A stretch of DNA of 64,000 nucleotides from Neocallimastix lanati (nom. inval.) (GCA_016946835.1 JACVTC010000053.1:556501-620500); one strand, 5' to 3'. Shown: positions 27,752-42,243, counted from the stretch's first letter. Numbers and translations are program-made. The notes: generated from the sequence alone by a model not told the origin.

Positions 27752-28993
27752 TCTACATAAATTATATAATTAAAAATATATAATTGTAAAAGTTAAAAAA
27801 AAAAACGATTACTAAAAATTCGTTTATATATATTATTAAAAATTAATTTTTTTTTAAAAAAATTTAAATAAATATTTTATTTATTTATCGTATTATATTA
27901 TATTATTATGTCAATTATAATTTAAAACAAATTAAAAAAAAAAAAAAAAAAAATTATCTATTCAAATGAATAAATAATTTGAATATAAAGTTTAAAAATA
28001 TCTTATATAATATTTAAAAAATTATAATTTATATATAAAAAAAAAAAAATAAAAAAAATTAAAAAAAAATAAAAATAAAAAGAATAATAAATAAATAAAC
28101 AAAAAGATTGGTAAAAAAAAAATAAAGTTTTAGTTTTAGTACAAATATATAATATATAATATATAAAAAATTATAATTTATATATATATATATATAAAAA
28201 AAAAAAAAAAAAAATAAAATAAAATAAAATAAAAGGAATTAAAAAAAATAAAAATAAAAAGAATAATAAATAAATAAACAAAAAAGATTGGTGAAAAAAA
28301 GTAAAATTATAGTATTAGTTCATGATTATGAAATTTTCAACGTTTATTTGATTTTTTTTTTTTTTAAAACTGAAAAGAAAAATTTGTTTTTAAAAAAAAT
28401 TTTTTTATACTTCTTTTAAAATAAAAGGACAAATTTATAAATAAAAATTCCTTCCCTCTTAAAATAAAATAGAAGGATTGAATTTTGTTATTATACCAAT
28501 AACATTATTATATAAAAAAAAAAAATAATAATAATAATAATAATAATACTAAGAAAATAAAATTGGTTATAAAATATTTATTGTAATACCAAAAAAAGAA
28601 TTAATATTAGCAATTTAAAAAATTTTTTTTTCATCAAAAATTGGAATTTTTTAAATTATAATGATATTAAATAAATTATATCAAAAATAATTAACTATAT
28701 TCATATATAAAAATTGTATTAATAAAAAAACCTATATAAATAAATATAAAAAATATATTTATATACAAATAGTAAAAGAAAAGCCCATAAATTCGAAATC
28801 CACAGAAAAAAGAAAAAATTTTTTAATGTTTTAAAATTTATTTATCTTATTTTAATCTATTTTTTATTATTATCTATTATCTAAAACTAAAACTAATTGA
28901 TTATTAATTTTTTTCTTATTCATTTATTAATAATTTTTGTATAATTTACTTCATTAATTTTCTCTTTAATCCATATATTTCCACTTTATATCC
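27752..28993. other. A/T spacer with short tandem duplication
   Basis: Downstream of the LURP-one-like gene, with no exon seen. A unit of about 175 bp occurs twice (near 28020-28140 and 28165-28320), each ending with AATAATAAATAAATAAAC and a GATTGGT word. The remainder is A/T homopolymer. Confidence 0.55.
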
Positions 28994-29367
28994 AAGGATT
29001 AGTACTTGGTACTAATACACATAAGGTTTCTGGATCGATCCTGTGACCACCAGGGTGTTTTTCCCTACTAATGAAGTTGATTTTTCTTTCGTCATGGTAA
29101 GTATTCCTGTACAATTAAACTATATAATTGCTATTGCGGAGAGCACTTGATCTGTGAGAGGATTAGTGTAGTTGTTCCTTCCTTCCTTGATGATAATTCA
29201 AGAGATCACTAAAAAGAAGTCCGTCGTAAAAAGCGGCGTATAAGGAATGTCTTTCATTATTAGTCTGGCTTAGGGAGAGGTCCGAGTCGAAACGATATAG
29301 CAAAGAACCCGGTGAGAGTCTGAAGAGTTGATATGAGAGACTGTAGTTCCTCTCTCGTTAATTCCTG
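28994..29367. ncRNA. Candidate structured non-coding RNA, family unknown
   Basis: A sharply bounded island of about 370 bp with far more G and C than any spacer here, and no long reading frame or plausible splice pattern. Hairpins are visible: ATTAGTAC-TTG-GTACTAAT (28998-29016), AGGG..CCCT (29052-29066) and GAGAGA..TCTCTC (29335-29356), plus the palindrome GGATCGATCC. Both strands fit the first two hairpins, so the strand is open. I compared it from memory with U1-U6, U3, SRP, RNase P/MRP, 5S and tRNA signatures and found no convincing match. The minus strand does contain ATACTTACC (29104-29096), the U1 5' end, but no Sm site or U1 stem-loop follows. A decayed repeat is the alternative. Confidence 0.4.
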
Positions 29368-29468
29368 TTTAAAAAAATTATCTATTTCGTCATTAAAAAA
29401 ATTTATTTTATTAATTTTTCTAAATATTTTATTAATTAATAAAACCTTTTTTTCCCTTCTTCTATATT

Positions 29469-29510
<42 letters not shown>

Positions 29511-31841
29511 ATAGATATAATATTATATTTTATTTAATTTCATACATCATAATTAATGATTATATAAAATTTATATTTTATATTATTATTATTACTTTTT
29601 TAAATAATAATTAAGAATTCATTTATTTTTATACTATATTCAATAGTCTTAATAAATTTGTAATAATTCTTATATTTATTAAAGTTTCAAATAAAATTTT
29701 AAAATAAGTGTATTTCCTGCTCTACTTTCATATTAAAATATTCATCCCTCCATTTGGTATATAAAATAATATTTCTTCCTTTTTTTTCTAATATGTTGTT
29801 TTTGTTATAATAGAGTAAAAATATACATTTTGTCCTATTATTTTATAATAAAAAGGAATATTTGAAAATAATATATATATTGATTTTTTACGGAATGAAT
29901 CTTCTTATTGGGCAGAAATATGGTATTTAAAATCGTATCGATAAACCCCACTGGAAGGAGGGAGGAAGAGTATTTTTTTTTTTTTTTCAAATTTCTTTTT
30001 TTTTTTTTTTTTGGAAATGTAAATTTTCTTACTAAATATGTCTATTGTAATGAATTTAAAAATTTACTATATTTATTTAATTCTATATTATTATAATTTT
30101 TTATTTTAATTTAAAATTATATTTATATATTTTTATTATTCAGTATTAAATGATTAATTATTAATGTGAGATAGACGTATATCAACTATAATTTTACTTT
30201 ATTTTCATTATCTTTTAAATAATGAAAAAGTATGGCATATTACAGATTTTCTGTTTTAGATAAATCTTTTTTTTTTATACTTCCACCAATAAAAAATATT
30301 ATGTTATCTCTTTTCAGTAATAAAAAAAATATAAATTTATTTATTTATATTTTTTACTCCTAAATTAATTTATTAATTTTATTCAATTATTCATATATTT
30401 TTAGCTATTTATTTTAATTATTTTTATAATTATTATATATTTATTTTTTAAATGTTAATTATATTTTCTATATTTTCAATTTAATTTTATTTTATAATTA
30501 TTTCGCTATAAGTCTTATTATTAGTTTATATTTAATTTGTAAAAATAAAAAAAAAAGTCTTTTGAGTTATTATTTAGGAGTAGAAATAAAAAGTTCTAAT
30601 TATAAGACATGAAATATAGGGTGATGTTTTGAAAAAGGTATTTTTATATATCTATTTAATAATTTAAAAGTTCCATAATTTTAAATACTATCTAAGATCA
30701 TTATTTATAAGAAGTTAATTTGAAATATTTTTATTATTAAAAATTGAAGGTGCTTTCATCTAAACTAAATTATCTTTTTTAAATGCTTAAAGTGGCATTT
30801 TTTCTGTGTATATAGAAAATTATTAAAATATATATATAATTATTAATATATAATATATTAATGTTTTTTTTAATCCATTTTATAAATATTAATTTCATCT
30901 TATTACAATTTGTATAGATATATTCAATCAAGCCACTTATTCTAAACATTCATGTATTAATGTAATATTATAAATCTTTGTGTAATAAGAAAATTAAAAT
31001 ATATAAAATTAAAATATTATTTAACAGAAATCTTAATATCTTAATAATTATTGATATAATAAATAACCATTTTTAATTATATATAATATTATTATTTTTA
31101 ATTATATATAATTTTCTTAATTTTTTTTTAAAATATTTAATTTTAAAATTTTAATATAAATAATAATTAATAAAATATTTTTCAAAATTTATATAAATCT
31201 TCCCATTTTTTTTTTATTTAAAAAAAATTTGATTTTTTCTACAATTATTAAAAAATAAATAAAACATAAAGAAATTTTAAAGATAATTAGTAAAAATTCT
31301 AAAAAGAATTTCCATCTATACAGTTTTATATTTATTTATTTATTATTATTATTACTTTTTTTTTTTTCAATTTGTTATTAATATATATATAATATAAAAT
31401 TATTTTATATTACATTGTATACCCTCAATTTTAATAAAGTAAAAAGTAAATGTTTATTGAAAATATCGAAAGTTTGTAAATCTAATATATATTTTATAAT
31501 AATTATTTAATAAATAAGCATATATGATATTTTTTTTATATATTTTTAAAAAATTTATTTATGAATTTTTAATAATTAAAAAAATAAATATTTTTTTAAA
31601 GAAAAAAAAAATATATATATATATATATATATCAATAATTTTATATTAATCTAATTATTTTATATATTTTTTATAAAAAAATATTCCTTTCATTCAATTC
31701 AAATTTAAAAGTAAAATAGGGATATTAAAATATAATATATATATATTTTTTTCTTTATTTTATTTTTATTTTTATTTTTTTTACATTTATAAAACTCCAT
31801 TTATTCATTATACATAAAAATATATACCATATACCAGCAAA
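29368..31841. other. Gene-free A/T spacer
   Basis: About 2.5 kb without a supported gene. A mixed-composition patch at about 29890-29975 includes CCCCACTGGAAGGAGGGAGG; its short frame (29908-30096) has no family signal. Otherwise there are T- and A-tracts, TATA runs and a possible promoter region just before the ATG at 31842. Confidence 0.5.
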
Positions 31842-31942
31842 ATGATAATAGATAATGAAGCTAAAGAATTACTTAAACCCCATTTAATTACAATTTTGGA
31901 ACCAATGTAAAATTTATTTTTTAATATATATATATATATATA

Positions 31943-32008
<66 letters not shown>

Positions 32009-32837
32009 TATGTTTTTTTATTTATTAAAATTATATGAATTTTTTTGAAAGATGAAAATAATTAACGAATAAATAGATGGATATAAATATTTATATATTG
32101 GAAGAACATAGATTTATTTTATGATCTTCAATTGCCATATAAATTTAAAAATCAAAATATATTTAATAAGAAAAATTATAATAATGAATTTAATAAATAT
32201 AGTATATATAATGATCCATATTTAGTAAATTTAAATAATATATTTATATAAAATTAAAAAATAAATAAATAAATAAATAAATAAATAAATAGTATTTAGA
32301 TTTCGAATTTAGCTTAAACATTTTTAGAATTATATAAATTTTTTTAAAAAAAATAAAAATTAATAATAAAGATAATGATAAGAATTTATTAATGCTGATA
32401 AAAAATTTTTAATTAATAAATACATTAAGTTGTGATGCTGATCCAGATACTTTAGGTAAATTTATGTAAAATTTATTTTAATATATCTCTATAAAGATTA
32501 TTTTATAAATAGGATACTAAATAATTTTTATTTTTTCTTTTTTTTTTTTTTTATTTAAAATTAATAATTTTCAGCTGATTATGTTATTGCCTTAATTGAA
32601 CATGATGCTCCTAATAAAGAATTAAAAAATTTATGTATTAGTCAATTAGAGGAATTTTTAAAGACAGGTAAAATTTCTATATTAATTTTAGGTTCCAATT
32701 AGAAATAAAATTATATAATTTTTTGAATAATATTAATTATAAAACATCCAATTATTTTATTATTAGAAACCGAAAATTTTGTCAATCAATTATTTAAAAT
32801 TATTGAAACAAAATCATATCTTCCAGGATATTCAGAA

Positions 32838-32870
<33 letters not shown>

Positions 32871-35800
32871 TCTTCATATTCAAAACGTTCTAGAGATGAT
32901 GTAAAGGAACGAAAAGAAGACAGTGATCATTCCGATGATGATAGAAATTTCAAGCATAGAAGAAAAACTAAGGATAGTAGATCTTCTTCTATTACAAGAA
33001 AACCGGAGCATGAAGAACAAACACAACAATCAAATAAAAAGCATAGAACGGATAATAAATCCAATAATAAATCATCGAATAGAGAACACAATGATAATAG
33101 ACATCAAAATAATAGAAATTCCTTTCAAAAAAATAATTCACAAGAAAAAGATAACAACAATAATAATTCGAATAATGATAATAAATTGGGGAAAAGAAGA
33201 AGAAATGAAAATGATAATGATAATCCAAAAGGAAATGGAAAATATATTCGTAATAATAATAATAATAATTTAAATGAACAAAATAATCAAAATCGCTTCC
33301 GTGGTAGAAATCAACAACAGTTTAGAAACAATAATAATAATAATGGAATGCATCCAAGACAAAGATGTATAGATTATGATGGTAAAATGAAAAAATAATT
33401 CAAGTAGTTTAATATATATATATATATACAAATAAAGAATTTAAAAAAAAAAATCAAAAAAAAAAAATATTAATCTTTTTTCCATATTTTTAATATTATA
33501 CATAATATTTTTATTAACTTATATATATATATATAATATTTTATAATTATATAAATATTATACTATGAATGTTTTATTTTAATTCGTTTTATTTTTTAAT
33601 TTAAATATTAATGACTGTCGTAAATTTATTTTAATTCAATATAATAGAAAAGGGTTATTGTTTAAGAGGAAATATGTGTCCATTTGATCATGGTATGGAT
33701 AGAATTGTAGTAGATGAATTAGGTGCTACTAATAGAAGAAACTTTGATAATATGATGAATAACAATATACCACCCAGAATGATGCCAGGAATGAATCAAA
33801 ATAACTTTTATAATCAATTTATGAATAGAAATAATGTATTTGATAATGATAATTCATTTCGTAAGTAAATTATTTTTATAAAATATTTATATATTTATAT
33901 ATATTAACATATTATATATTAAATTAATTTATTAAATATATATATAACTGAACTGTATATTATTTTATATATTATTTCATTTTTTTTTTAAAAAAAAAAT
34001 ATAATTTTATCTATATATTATATGTATTATAATTATATATTTATATTTATATGTTTATATATTTATTTATTTTTGTGATGTACATATGTATATTATTTAA
34101 TGTTTCATTTAAATAGTGAATACCGAAGGTTATGATCCTGAACAACCATCCTATAAATCGAATATTGGTCCATCACAGTGGGGAAATAGTGTCATTGATA
34201 ACAACAATAATAATAATTTAAATAATAAAATTACAAATGAGGATCAGAATTTATTGAATCAATCAAATAATGACAATTCAAAACAAAATAATAGTTCTCA
34301 AAATATAACGAATAATAGAGGTAGAGGCAGAGGAAGAGGAAGAGGAAGAGGTGGCTTTAGTAGACATAGACAATCATCAGTAAAACAACCTATATTAAAT
34401 ATAGAAAATATACCCGTTGAACATTTTGCTATTGACAAAATCAATAATTATTTCAAAAAATTTGGTACTATTATAAATATAAATCTTGATCCAAGACATT
34501 ACAAAGCTACCATTCAATTTAGTCAATATAGTGAAGCTAATCAAGCTTACAGTAGTCCAGATCCAATTTTTGGTAATCGTTTCGTTAAACTCTATTGGGC
34601 TAAAACTGAAACAGAGGAAAATGAAAATTCAACAACTAATGAAAATGATGTAAATGCTAATGCTAATGCTAATACCACTTCCAATTCAAAATCAGCAGAA
34701 GAAGAAAAACAAGAACCTCCACTATCATCAGAAGAAATGGATCAAATCAATAAAATGAAAAAATCAATGATTAGCAAACAATTAGAAAAACAAAAAGCAT
34801 TCATGAAACAAGTAGAAAATCCGGGACTCACTAAACCAGAAAAAGAAGAAATTTTAAATAATATTAAATTGATTACGGAATCTGTTAAACATATTATGAA
34901 TGCATCTCCACAACATATTAAAGTACTAGCTGGTAATATATTACAACAACCTAAAGAACCCAACAAACCAGAAACTTCAACAGATACTACAAGTACTACA
35001 GCCACTAAACCTACAGAAGAAACTGAAAAATCCACCGAAACAACCACTAAATTAACAACAGAAGAACAATCTCTAAAAGAAAAAGTTGAATCACTAAAAG
35101 CGGAGGTAAACCTAAAAAATAAAAAAATTAAAATAAATAAATAAATTTTTAAAAAATAATAAGGAAATAAAATAAAAAAAAAATAAAATAAATCGACTGA
35201 ATGCTAATATTTTTAATATATATAATATTATTAATATTCAATAAAAATATATATTTTTTATTATATAAAATTATTTTGTAAATTATTATATATATATAAT
35301 ATTATTATTACTATATATTATTTTATTAATTTATTAAAAATCAAAGGCACAATCCCTTGGAATTGATCCTTCCTCTTTAACTGCTACTTCAACAGCCTCT
35401 ACCCTTTCCTTAAGGGGAAGAGGTGGCTATCGTGCTCGTGGAAGAGGTTTATATCCTTGGGGAAGAGGAGGTCGTTCATTTAAATTGGATAATCGACCCA
35501 CTAAATTATTAATTAAAGGTTTTTCAAAAGAAAATCAATCCACAATTAAGCATCACTTTGAAGTAATTATAAATATTTTTATTATAATACCAAAAAAAAA
35601 ATATTTATATAAATTTTATATTTAAATTATATATTTTTTTTTTTTTATTTTTATTTATTTATTTATTTATTTATTTATTAATATATTTATTTATTAATAA
35701 TTTATTTCAATTTAATAATTTAATAAATATCATATAATTGTTATTATTATTAATTTTTTTTTTTCCATACTATTATTATAATAATTTATATAGCTATTTG

Positions 35801-36399
35801 GTTTAGTAGAAAATTATTATGTCAGTAAAGATGGTCTATCTGCTATTGTGCATTATCAAACTCGTCGTGAAGCAGAACAAGTAAAATCAAAAATTAAAAT
35901 AATTAATATCAATTATAATAATATTTTATAAATTAAATTATAATAAAAAATAATAATAATATGTATCAACAATTCAAATAAATAAATTATAATAATATCT
36001 ATTAATATTTCTTTGAATAATATTATTCATTGTAAAAATAAAAAGGCTCTTGCCTATGGTAAAAAAGTAGAAGGAATAGATGATACACTTGAACTATCGT
36101 GGTTTACTGAAACTCCGGATCCTAATCTTTATGAAACTCCAACTCCAACTTCTACCACCCCAGGTGCTTCTAATGCTGTAGCCGAAGCTTTAGCTCAATT
36201 AGCCGATAAAATTAATAAACTTAAAAATCCAGAGAATAAAGCTCTGGCCAATCTTTCCTCTACATTAGAAAATTTAAATAAATCTGAAAATAAAACGACA
36301 ACCGCTGATGAAACCATCACTACCACTACTACTACCGTGGAAGAAACAAATGAAATAGTAGAAAAGAAAGAAGAAAAGAAAGAAGAAGCTTCAATATAG
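31842..36399 (+). CDS. RBM26/RBM27-like RNA-binding protein (PWI-like, CCCH, two RRMs)
   Basis: Nine exons: 31842-31906, 32430-32455, 32575-32667, 32767-33381, 33648-33860, 34117-35105, 35347-35562, 35794-35880 and 36046-36399, phases in agreement, about 885 residues. The N-terminus matches the PWI-like domain of RBM26/27 (LEPICDADPDTLADYVIALI, then FVNQLFKIIETKSYLPG). A charged Lys/Arg/Asn region follows. A CCCH zinc finger spans about residues 262-281 (RCIDYDEKGYCLRGNMCPFD, then H), with C-x8-C-x5-C-x3-H spacing as in RBM26. An Arg-Gly run (34318-34350) precedes a first RRM (VEHFAIDKINNYFKKFGTI). A second RGG segment precedes a second RRM (KLLIKGFSKENQSTIKHHFE). Relatives (RBM26/27, fission yeast Rmn1) act in nuclear RNA decay with the exosome-targeting machinery. 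The 26-nt second exon is notable. Confidence 0.9.
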
Positions 36400-36440
36400 T
36401 TTTTTTTTTTTTTTTGTTTTTTTTGTTTTTTAAAAAAAAT

Positions 36441-36478
<38 letters not shown>

Positions 36479-38611
36479 AATTAAATAAATAAAAATAAAA
36501 ATAAAAAGATTACAATAATTTATCAATAATATTTAAATAAATTATTTTATACAAATTATTGTTATTTAAATAATAATAATAATAACAGTAATTTTTATAT
36601 TGAATATCTTTCTTTTCTCTTCTTTTATTTTCTTTTCTTTATATATATATATATTGAAAATATTTCATTCAATCTAAAATTTCTATTCATATATAACTAA
36701 TTTAAACTTTTAATATTGAAATTTTAAAAGTTTTTTTTTTATTATTATAAAATAATTTTTTTTTTTATATTTCTTATTTGTATTATCAAATTTTCATTTT
36801 TACTTTTTACTTTTATTTTTTTTTTTTTTTAATATAAATAAATATATTTATATATTTATAAAATAATAAAATAAAAATAAAATAAATATACATATAATAA
36901 TAATTAAAAAAAAAAAATTAAAGTGTCAAACACTATAAACTTTGTGTAAATCTAAATAATATTAATTTAATATTATTATTTATTATTTATTATTTATTTA
37001 TTATTTATTATTTATTATTTATTATTTATTATTTATTATTTATTATTTATTATTTATTATTTATTATTTATTATTTATTATTTATTATTTATTATTTATT
37101 ATTTATTATTTATTATTTATTATTTATTATTTATTGTTATTTATTATTTATTGTTATTTATTATTTATTATTTATTATTTATTATTATTTATTATTTATT
37201 ATTTATTATTTATTTATTTATTATTTATTATTTATTTATTATTTATTTATTTATTTATTTATATATTTTGTATTATTTTAATTTTAATCTTTTTTTTAAT
37301 TAAAATTTTTCACGTTTAAAATTGTTTTTTTTTATTTTTGGTATTAAAATAAAATAGTTGCTATATATTAACAGTATAATGTTTAATTTAAATTAATATA
37401 TAATTTCTACGATCAATTATATATATAATATATTAATAAATAAATGAAGATTAAAGCATGATTGGATTTATTTCTAAACAAAAAATTTAAAATTATTTTA
37501 TTAATTATTAAAGTTTAATAATAATTAGAATTATTTTATGATTATTAAATATTATATAATTAATATTAAATATATTATAATTTATTAATAAATATTAAAA
37601 GATATATATCATTTAATATTAAATATATTATAATTTATTAAGTAGTTTGTGTTTATTTTTGACTTTGCTTTTTTCTTTTTAATAATTTTTTTAAAAAAAA
37701 AAGAATAGAATAATAAATATTGAAAATAGAAAAAGCAAAACCAAAATAATAAAAATAATATGGAAAAAAAATAAACTTAATTATTCATTTTTGTATATAT
37801 ATACTGATGAATGATAAATAGCTTTATAATAGTTTAATAATAAAACAGATAAATATATATTTTTTTATTTTATAAATAACTTTTAAATCAATGATATAAA
37901 AAATTATAAAAAATAGAAACAAGAAATGAACTTATATTAATATTCATTTTATTTATTTATCATTTCATTATTTATTTTAAATAAAATTTAAACTTTTCTC
38001 AATTTTGAATTATATTAAATATATATTAAAATTATAAAAAAAATTTTTTTTTAAAAAAAATCTTTCATTCTATTTTTATAAAATCTGTATCATTTAATTA
38101 AATAAATAAATACTAGATCATTAAATAAATAATTAGAATAATTAAATAAATATACTTAATAAATTAATTAAATATAATATTCTTATTAAATGAATAAATA
38201 AATATCTAAATAAAATATAAATAATTAACTATATATATATATATATATTTTTTTTTTGTTTAAACTTTTTTTATTTATAGTTTTATTTTAAATAATTTAT
38301 CATTTCAAATTTCAAAACAAAAAATAGTAAATTATTTGAAAATATCATTATATATTTTAAATATTATAAATATTCATTATTCCATTTATTCAAAGAGAAC
38401 TAGAAAAAAAAAAAAGTAATAAATAAAACATAAAATTCATATTTTAAATTCTTAAATAATATCATACATTTTAAAAAGAATTATTTAAGAATTAAAATAA
38501 TACCAACGAAACTAAATATATATATATATGAAAAAAAAAATAATAACAATAAAAATTAAAATAAACGTAAATACTATCGTATTTTTAAACTAAATATTAC
38601 TATTATTTGAA
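36400..38611. other. Spacer with heptamer array, no gene seen
   Basis: About 2.2 kb of A/T sequence. It includes the (TTATTTA)n array at 36970-37260. No splice-consistent exon is found. The promoter of the following small gene probably lies in the last few hundred bases. Confidence 0.55.
36970..37260. repeat. (TTATTTA)n heptamer array
   Basis: Roughly 40 units of a 7-bp A/T repeat (ATTATTT), with a few GTTATTT variants near 37134-37155. It decays into TTTA repeats at its right end. Confidence 0.9.
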
Positions 38612-39167
38612 ATGAGTAAAAGAAGTAGAAATGATGACTATGATAATGAACAAACCAAGGTATTGAATTAATATAAAATTAATATTATTAATACATTTAA
38701 TATGTAAAAATGAATTTTATATTTATTATTATATTTTTATTTTTCTATTTTTTATTTAAAATATAAATTGAAAATTATTAATTATTATTATTTTTTAATT
38801 TTTAATTTTCTATACACTTAAAATTATATATTGATTATTTTTTTTTTAAAAAAAAAAAAAAAAAATTTAAAATTAAATATATATTTTTATAAATATCATG
38901 TTATTATTATTTTTTTTGATTTGAAAATAAATCTAGAAATTTTTCTCAACAAACACTGAATATAATTTAAACCCACAATCAAATAGAAAATTTGAAAATC
39001 AAATGGATATATGCTATGATTCAAGTAATGACGATATTGAAATTAATGATTTCAATAATACTACAGCAAAAGTTGTTTTAGTAAAAGAAACTTCAAGTGC
39101 TGAAATCTTAAATATGGACTTTTATCCAAATTTACATAGACATATAATAAATAAAGTTGGTTGGTAA
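38612..39167 (+). CDS. Small two-exon protein of unknown function
   Basis: Exons 38612-38659 and 38937-39167 join in phase 0 across an AT-only intron with GTATTG..TCTAG borders, giving 92 residues. The N-terminus MSKRSRNDDYDNEQTK is basic, then acidic, with an SKRSR cluster that could be a nuclear signal. The middle is acidic (SSNDDIEINDFNN). The C-terminus, LNMDFYPNLHRHIINKVGW, looks like a short conserved helix or peptide motif. No family is recognised. Codon use matches the neighbouring genes, and the exon text is clearly less repetitive than the flanks, which supports it as real. The last codons (GGT TGG TAA) also contain a potential donor, TG|GTAAAT, so a further exon cannot be excluded; the nearest candidate acceptor is over 1 kb away. 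Confidence 0.6.
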
Positions 39168-39275
39168 ATTAAAAAAGAAGAAGAAAAAACTGAAAAATGA
39201 AATTTAATATAAATTTAAATTCAAATTTCAAATAAAATTTCAAATCTATTCTAAATTCTAATTTCAATTATAATT

Positions 39276-39322
<47 letters not shown>

Positions 39323-39393
39323 TAATTAAATGTTTTATACAGAAACAAACAAACAAACAAATAACAACAACAAAACAAAAACAAACAAACTAA

Positions 39394-39431
<38 letters not shown>

Positions 39432-40813
39432 ACATAAATATATTTATCCCCACATATTTTTTTTTTATTAAATTTTTTAAAAAATTAAAAAAAAAAATGA
39501 AATAAAAAAAAATTATATTTATATTTTCAAATAATTTAAATCTACAATATCTATTTTGTTATATATTTTTTTATCTTGATATTATCTTAATTCTCACCAT
39601 ATATTTTTTATATTTAATATATTTTAATTAATGTATATCAACATATACTATTGTAAAATTCATTATACTTTAAAATAAAAAATGATAAAAATTTTATTTA
39701 AGTAAAAGATTTATTAATAACCTATATTATTATAAAATTAATTTTTTATTCTTTTGTCATTCAAAATTAGTATATATGTTAAAAGTATTTTTGATTATAA
39801 CTTAGTATAGTATAAATGTATAAATAGTAATAATAATTATAAATTTTTTGTTAATATAATCTGATAGTATCCTGATTTTATAATATAACATAATATATCA
39901 AACCATATTTTTATTATATATTCATATTTTTATTGATAAAAACATTTCAATAATATAAACTTTTAACAATAAAATGAAATAAAAAAAATACCTATATATT
40001 TATTTAAACTATTTTTTTTATTTTCTTTTATTAATGAATTAAAAGTATTATTCTTGTTCTTAATTCGTTATTATTAATATTTAATAAATTATTCAACCTT
40101 TATTAATCTTGTTAATAAAGTTCTTTTAATTTTGAAAAGTTTTTTTTTTTTTCTCTCTAATTTTGAAACTTTATTATAATTTTTTTATTTTATATATATA
40201 TACATATAACTAATATAAATAATTAATATATAATTCTTATACTCATCATAATAAAATATTAATAACAAAAAAAAAAATAAATAAATAAATAAATAAATAA
40301 TAATTAATAAATATAAAAATAAATAAATTATTAATAAATAAAAATTCTTATATTAAATAAAAAAAATGACAGATATAGTTATATTTTAACTTGATTTTTG
40401 GTTTTATTATTAATATTTTTTATTATTATTATTATTATTTTTTTTTTTTTTTAGGAAAAATATACCATAATCGATAATAGCAGTAAATAAATAAATAAAA
40501 AAAAAAAAAGAAATAAACAATTTTATAAAAATTATTTACTATAAAAATTTTATATAAATCATTCGGAGTTCATCACTTTCTTTAAATTATTTTTTTTATA
40601 TTATAAAATTTTAATATATAAAATAATAAATAACATATAAAATAACAAAAATATGTAGTGTAACATTTTTTTTAAATCATTAGAAAGTTTAAAATAAAAA
40701 TTATTAATTAATTTAAAAAATTAGTAAAACTTTTTATTTTTTATAAAAATTAGAAATAAAAACTTTAATTGATTTTTACTATTACAAACTTAATATTTTA
40801 AATAAAAAAAATT

Positions 40814-40849
<36 letters not shown>

Positions 40850-41103
40850 AAATCCATTTACTTTCTTATTTCTTTAGATTTAGAATAATAAATAATTAGA
40901 AATTATATAATAATAATATCTGGAGTAATAAAATAATAAAATAATAATAATAATAATAATAATAATTCATTCAAAATAATTTAATGAAAAAAGCAAATAT
41001 AATACATACAATTTTCTATAAAATAGTATTATAAATAGAAAAACACAAATAAGAATAAAAATAAAAATAGATAAAAATTAATCGAAAAAAAAAAAAAAAA
41101 AAA
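39168..41103. other. Gene-free A/T spacer
   Basis: Long T- and A-tracts (39277-39319 and 39390-39430), AAAC repeats, and A/T sequence between. No gene or structured element is seen. An A-rich leader directly precedes the ATG at 41104. Confidence 0.6.
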
Positions 41104-42155
41104 ATGAGCTCTCAAAAAAAAAATACGTCAAACTCTTCTTTTTTTAAAAGGTATGATAAATTAAATTAAAAAAAAAAAAAAATTACCATAAAATAAATAC
41201 AAAATATTTATCAATACATATAAACCAAAAAATAGAGCATAATTATTGCTTTACTTTATATACCAGAAATTCAATTCTGTAATAAACAAGAAGAGTTTAT
41301 TTAAAAACTCGATTCTAATGGCTTTATTTATCATTATTTATATTAAAATTAAATACTTCATAGTAAGAAGAGTATGGCAACTTCAATGATGACCTCCCGT
41401 ATGTCTATGATGACATCAAGGTATCGTTATAATCGTAAAAATCCTTTTCCGAATATTAAAGAAAATAATTCTCTTGTCAATCAACCAAATAAAGTTCAAA
41501 TATTTGATAAAAATGGTAATGATGTCACCCCATTACCTATGATAAATCCCAATAAAAATGCTGGTAAACCTCAAAAAACAGGAAGTACATCTTCTCAGTC
41601 CGATGTTTCCTTATCTTCTTTAACAAAAGTAAACAAAAAGAAAAGAAAAGAAAATTTAACTTATATAATAATATATACTTTTTATTTATTTATTATTATT
41701 ATTATTTTTTATATTATAAATACATTATACTAAACCTGATTAATGATTAAAATAATTTATATATAAAAAATTTAACATTTCATGTTTCATATCCACCTTT
41801 AATTTATAAATATGACAAAAAAAAAAAAAAAAAAGGAACAATCTTATACAGAATATATATCATTTTTTGAATCTCAATTAACAAAATCTTATTCTATGGC
41901 GTCACAAATGAGACAATCCGATTCTATATCTCAAGGAAGTAAAATGCCTACTTCCTTAGAAAAGCATGAAAGTGCTTTATCGAGTGATAGTGAAAATGAA
42001 ATAGGTTAATATATATATATAAAATAATAATAATAATATAAATAAAAGTATATTTAGTTCTTTTTTTTTATATTTATTTATTTATTTATTTATTTTTAAA
42101 TTTATTATTTTAATTTTATAATAACAACAACAACAACAATAATAATAATAATAAT

Positions 42156-42223
<68 letters not shown>

Positions 42224-42243
42224 TAATAATAATAATAATAATA

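Noticed and set aside
29266-29295. Hammerhead-ribozyme-like words (GTCCGAGTCGAAAC)
   Set aside because: The CUGANGA box is not in place before helix II and the stems do not close, so the catalytic core is absent.
29333-29614. 93-residue frame starting within the ncRNA candidate
   Set aside because: After about 20 mixed codons it runs into T-tract-encoded polyPhe and has no homology signal.
40452-40490. Possible third exon of the small gene at 38612
   Set aside because: A TTTAG acceptor with matching phase exists, but the intron would be about 1.3 kb, far longer than any other here, and it would add only a few residues.
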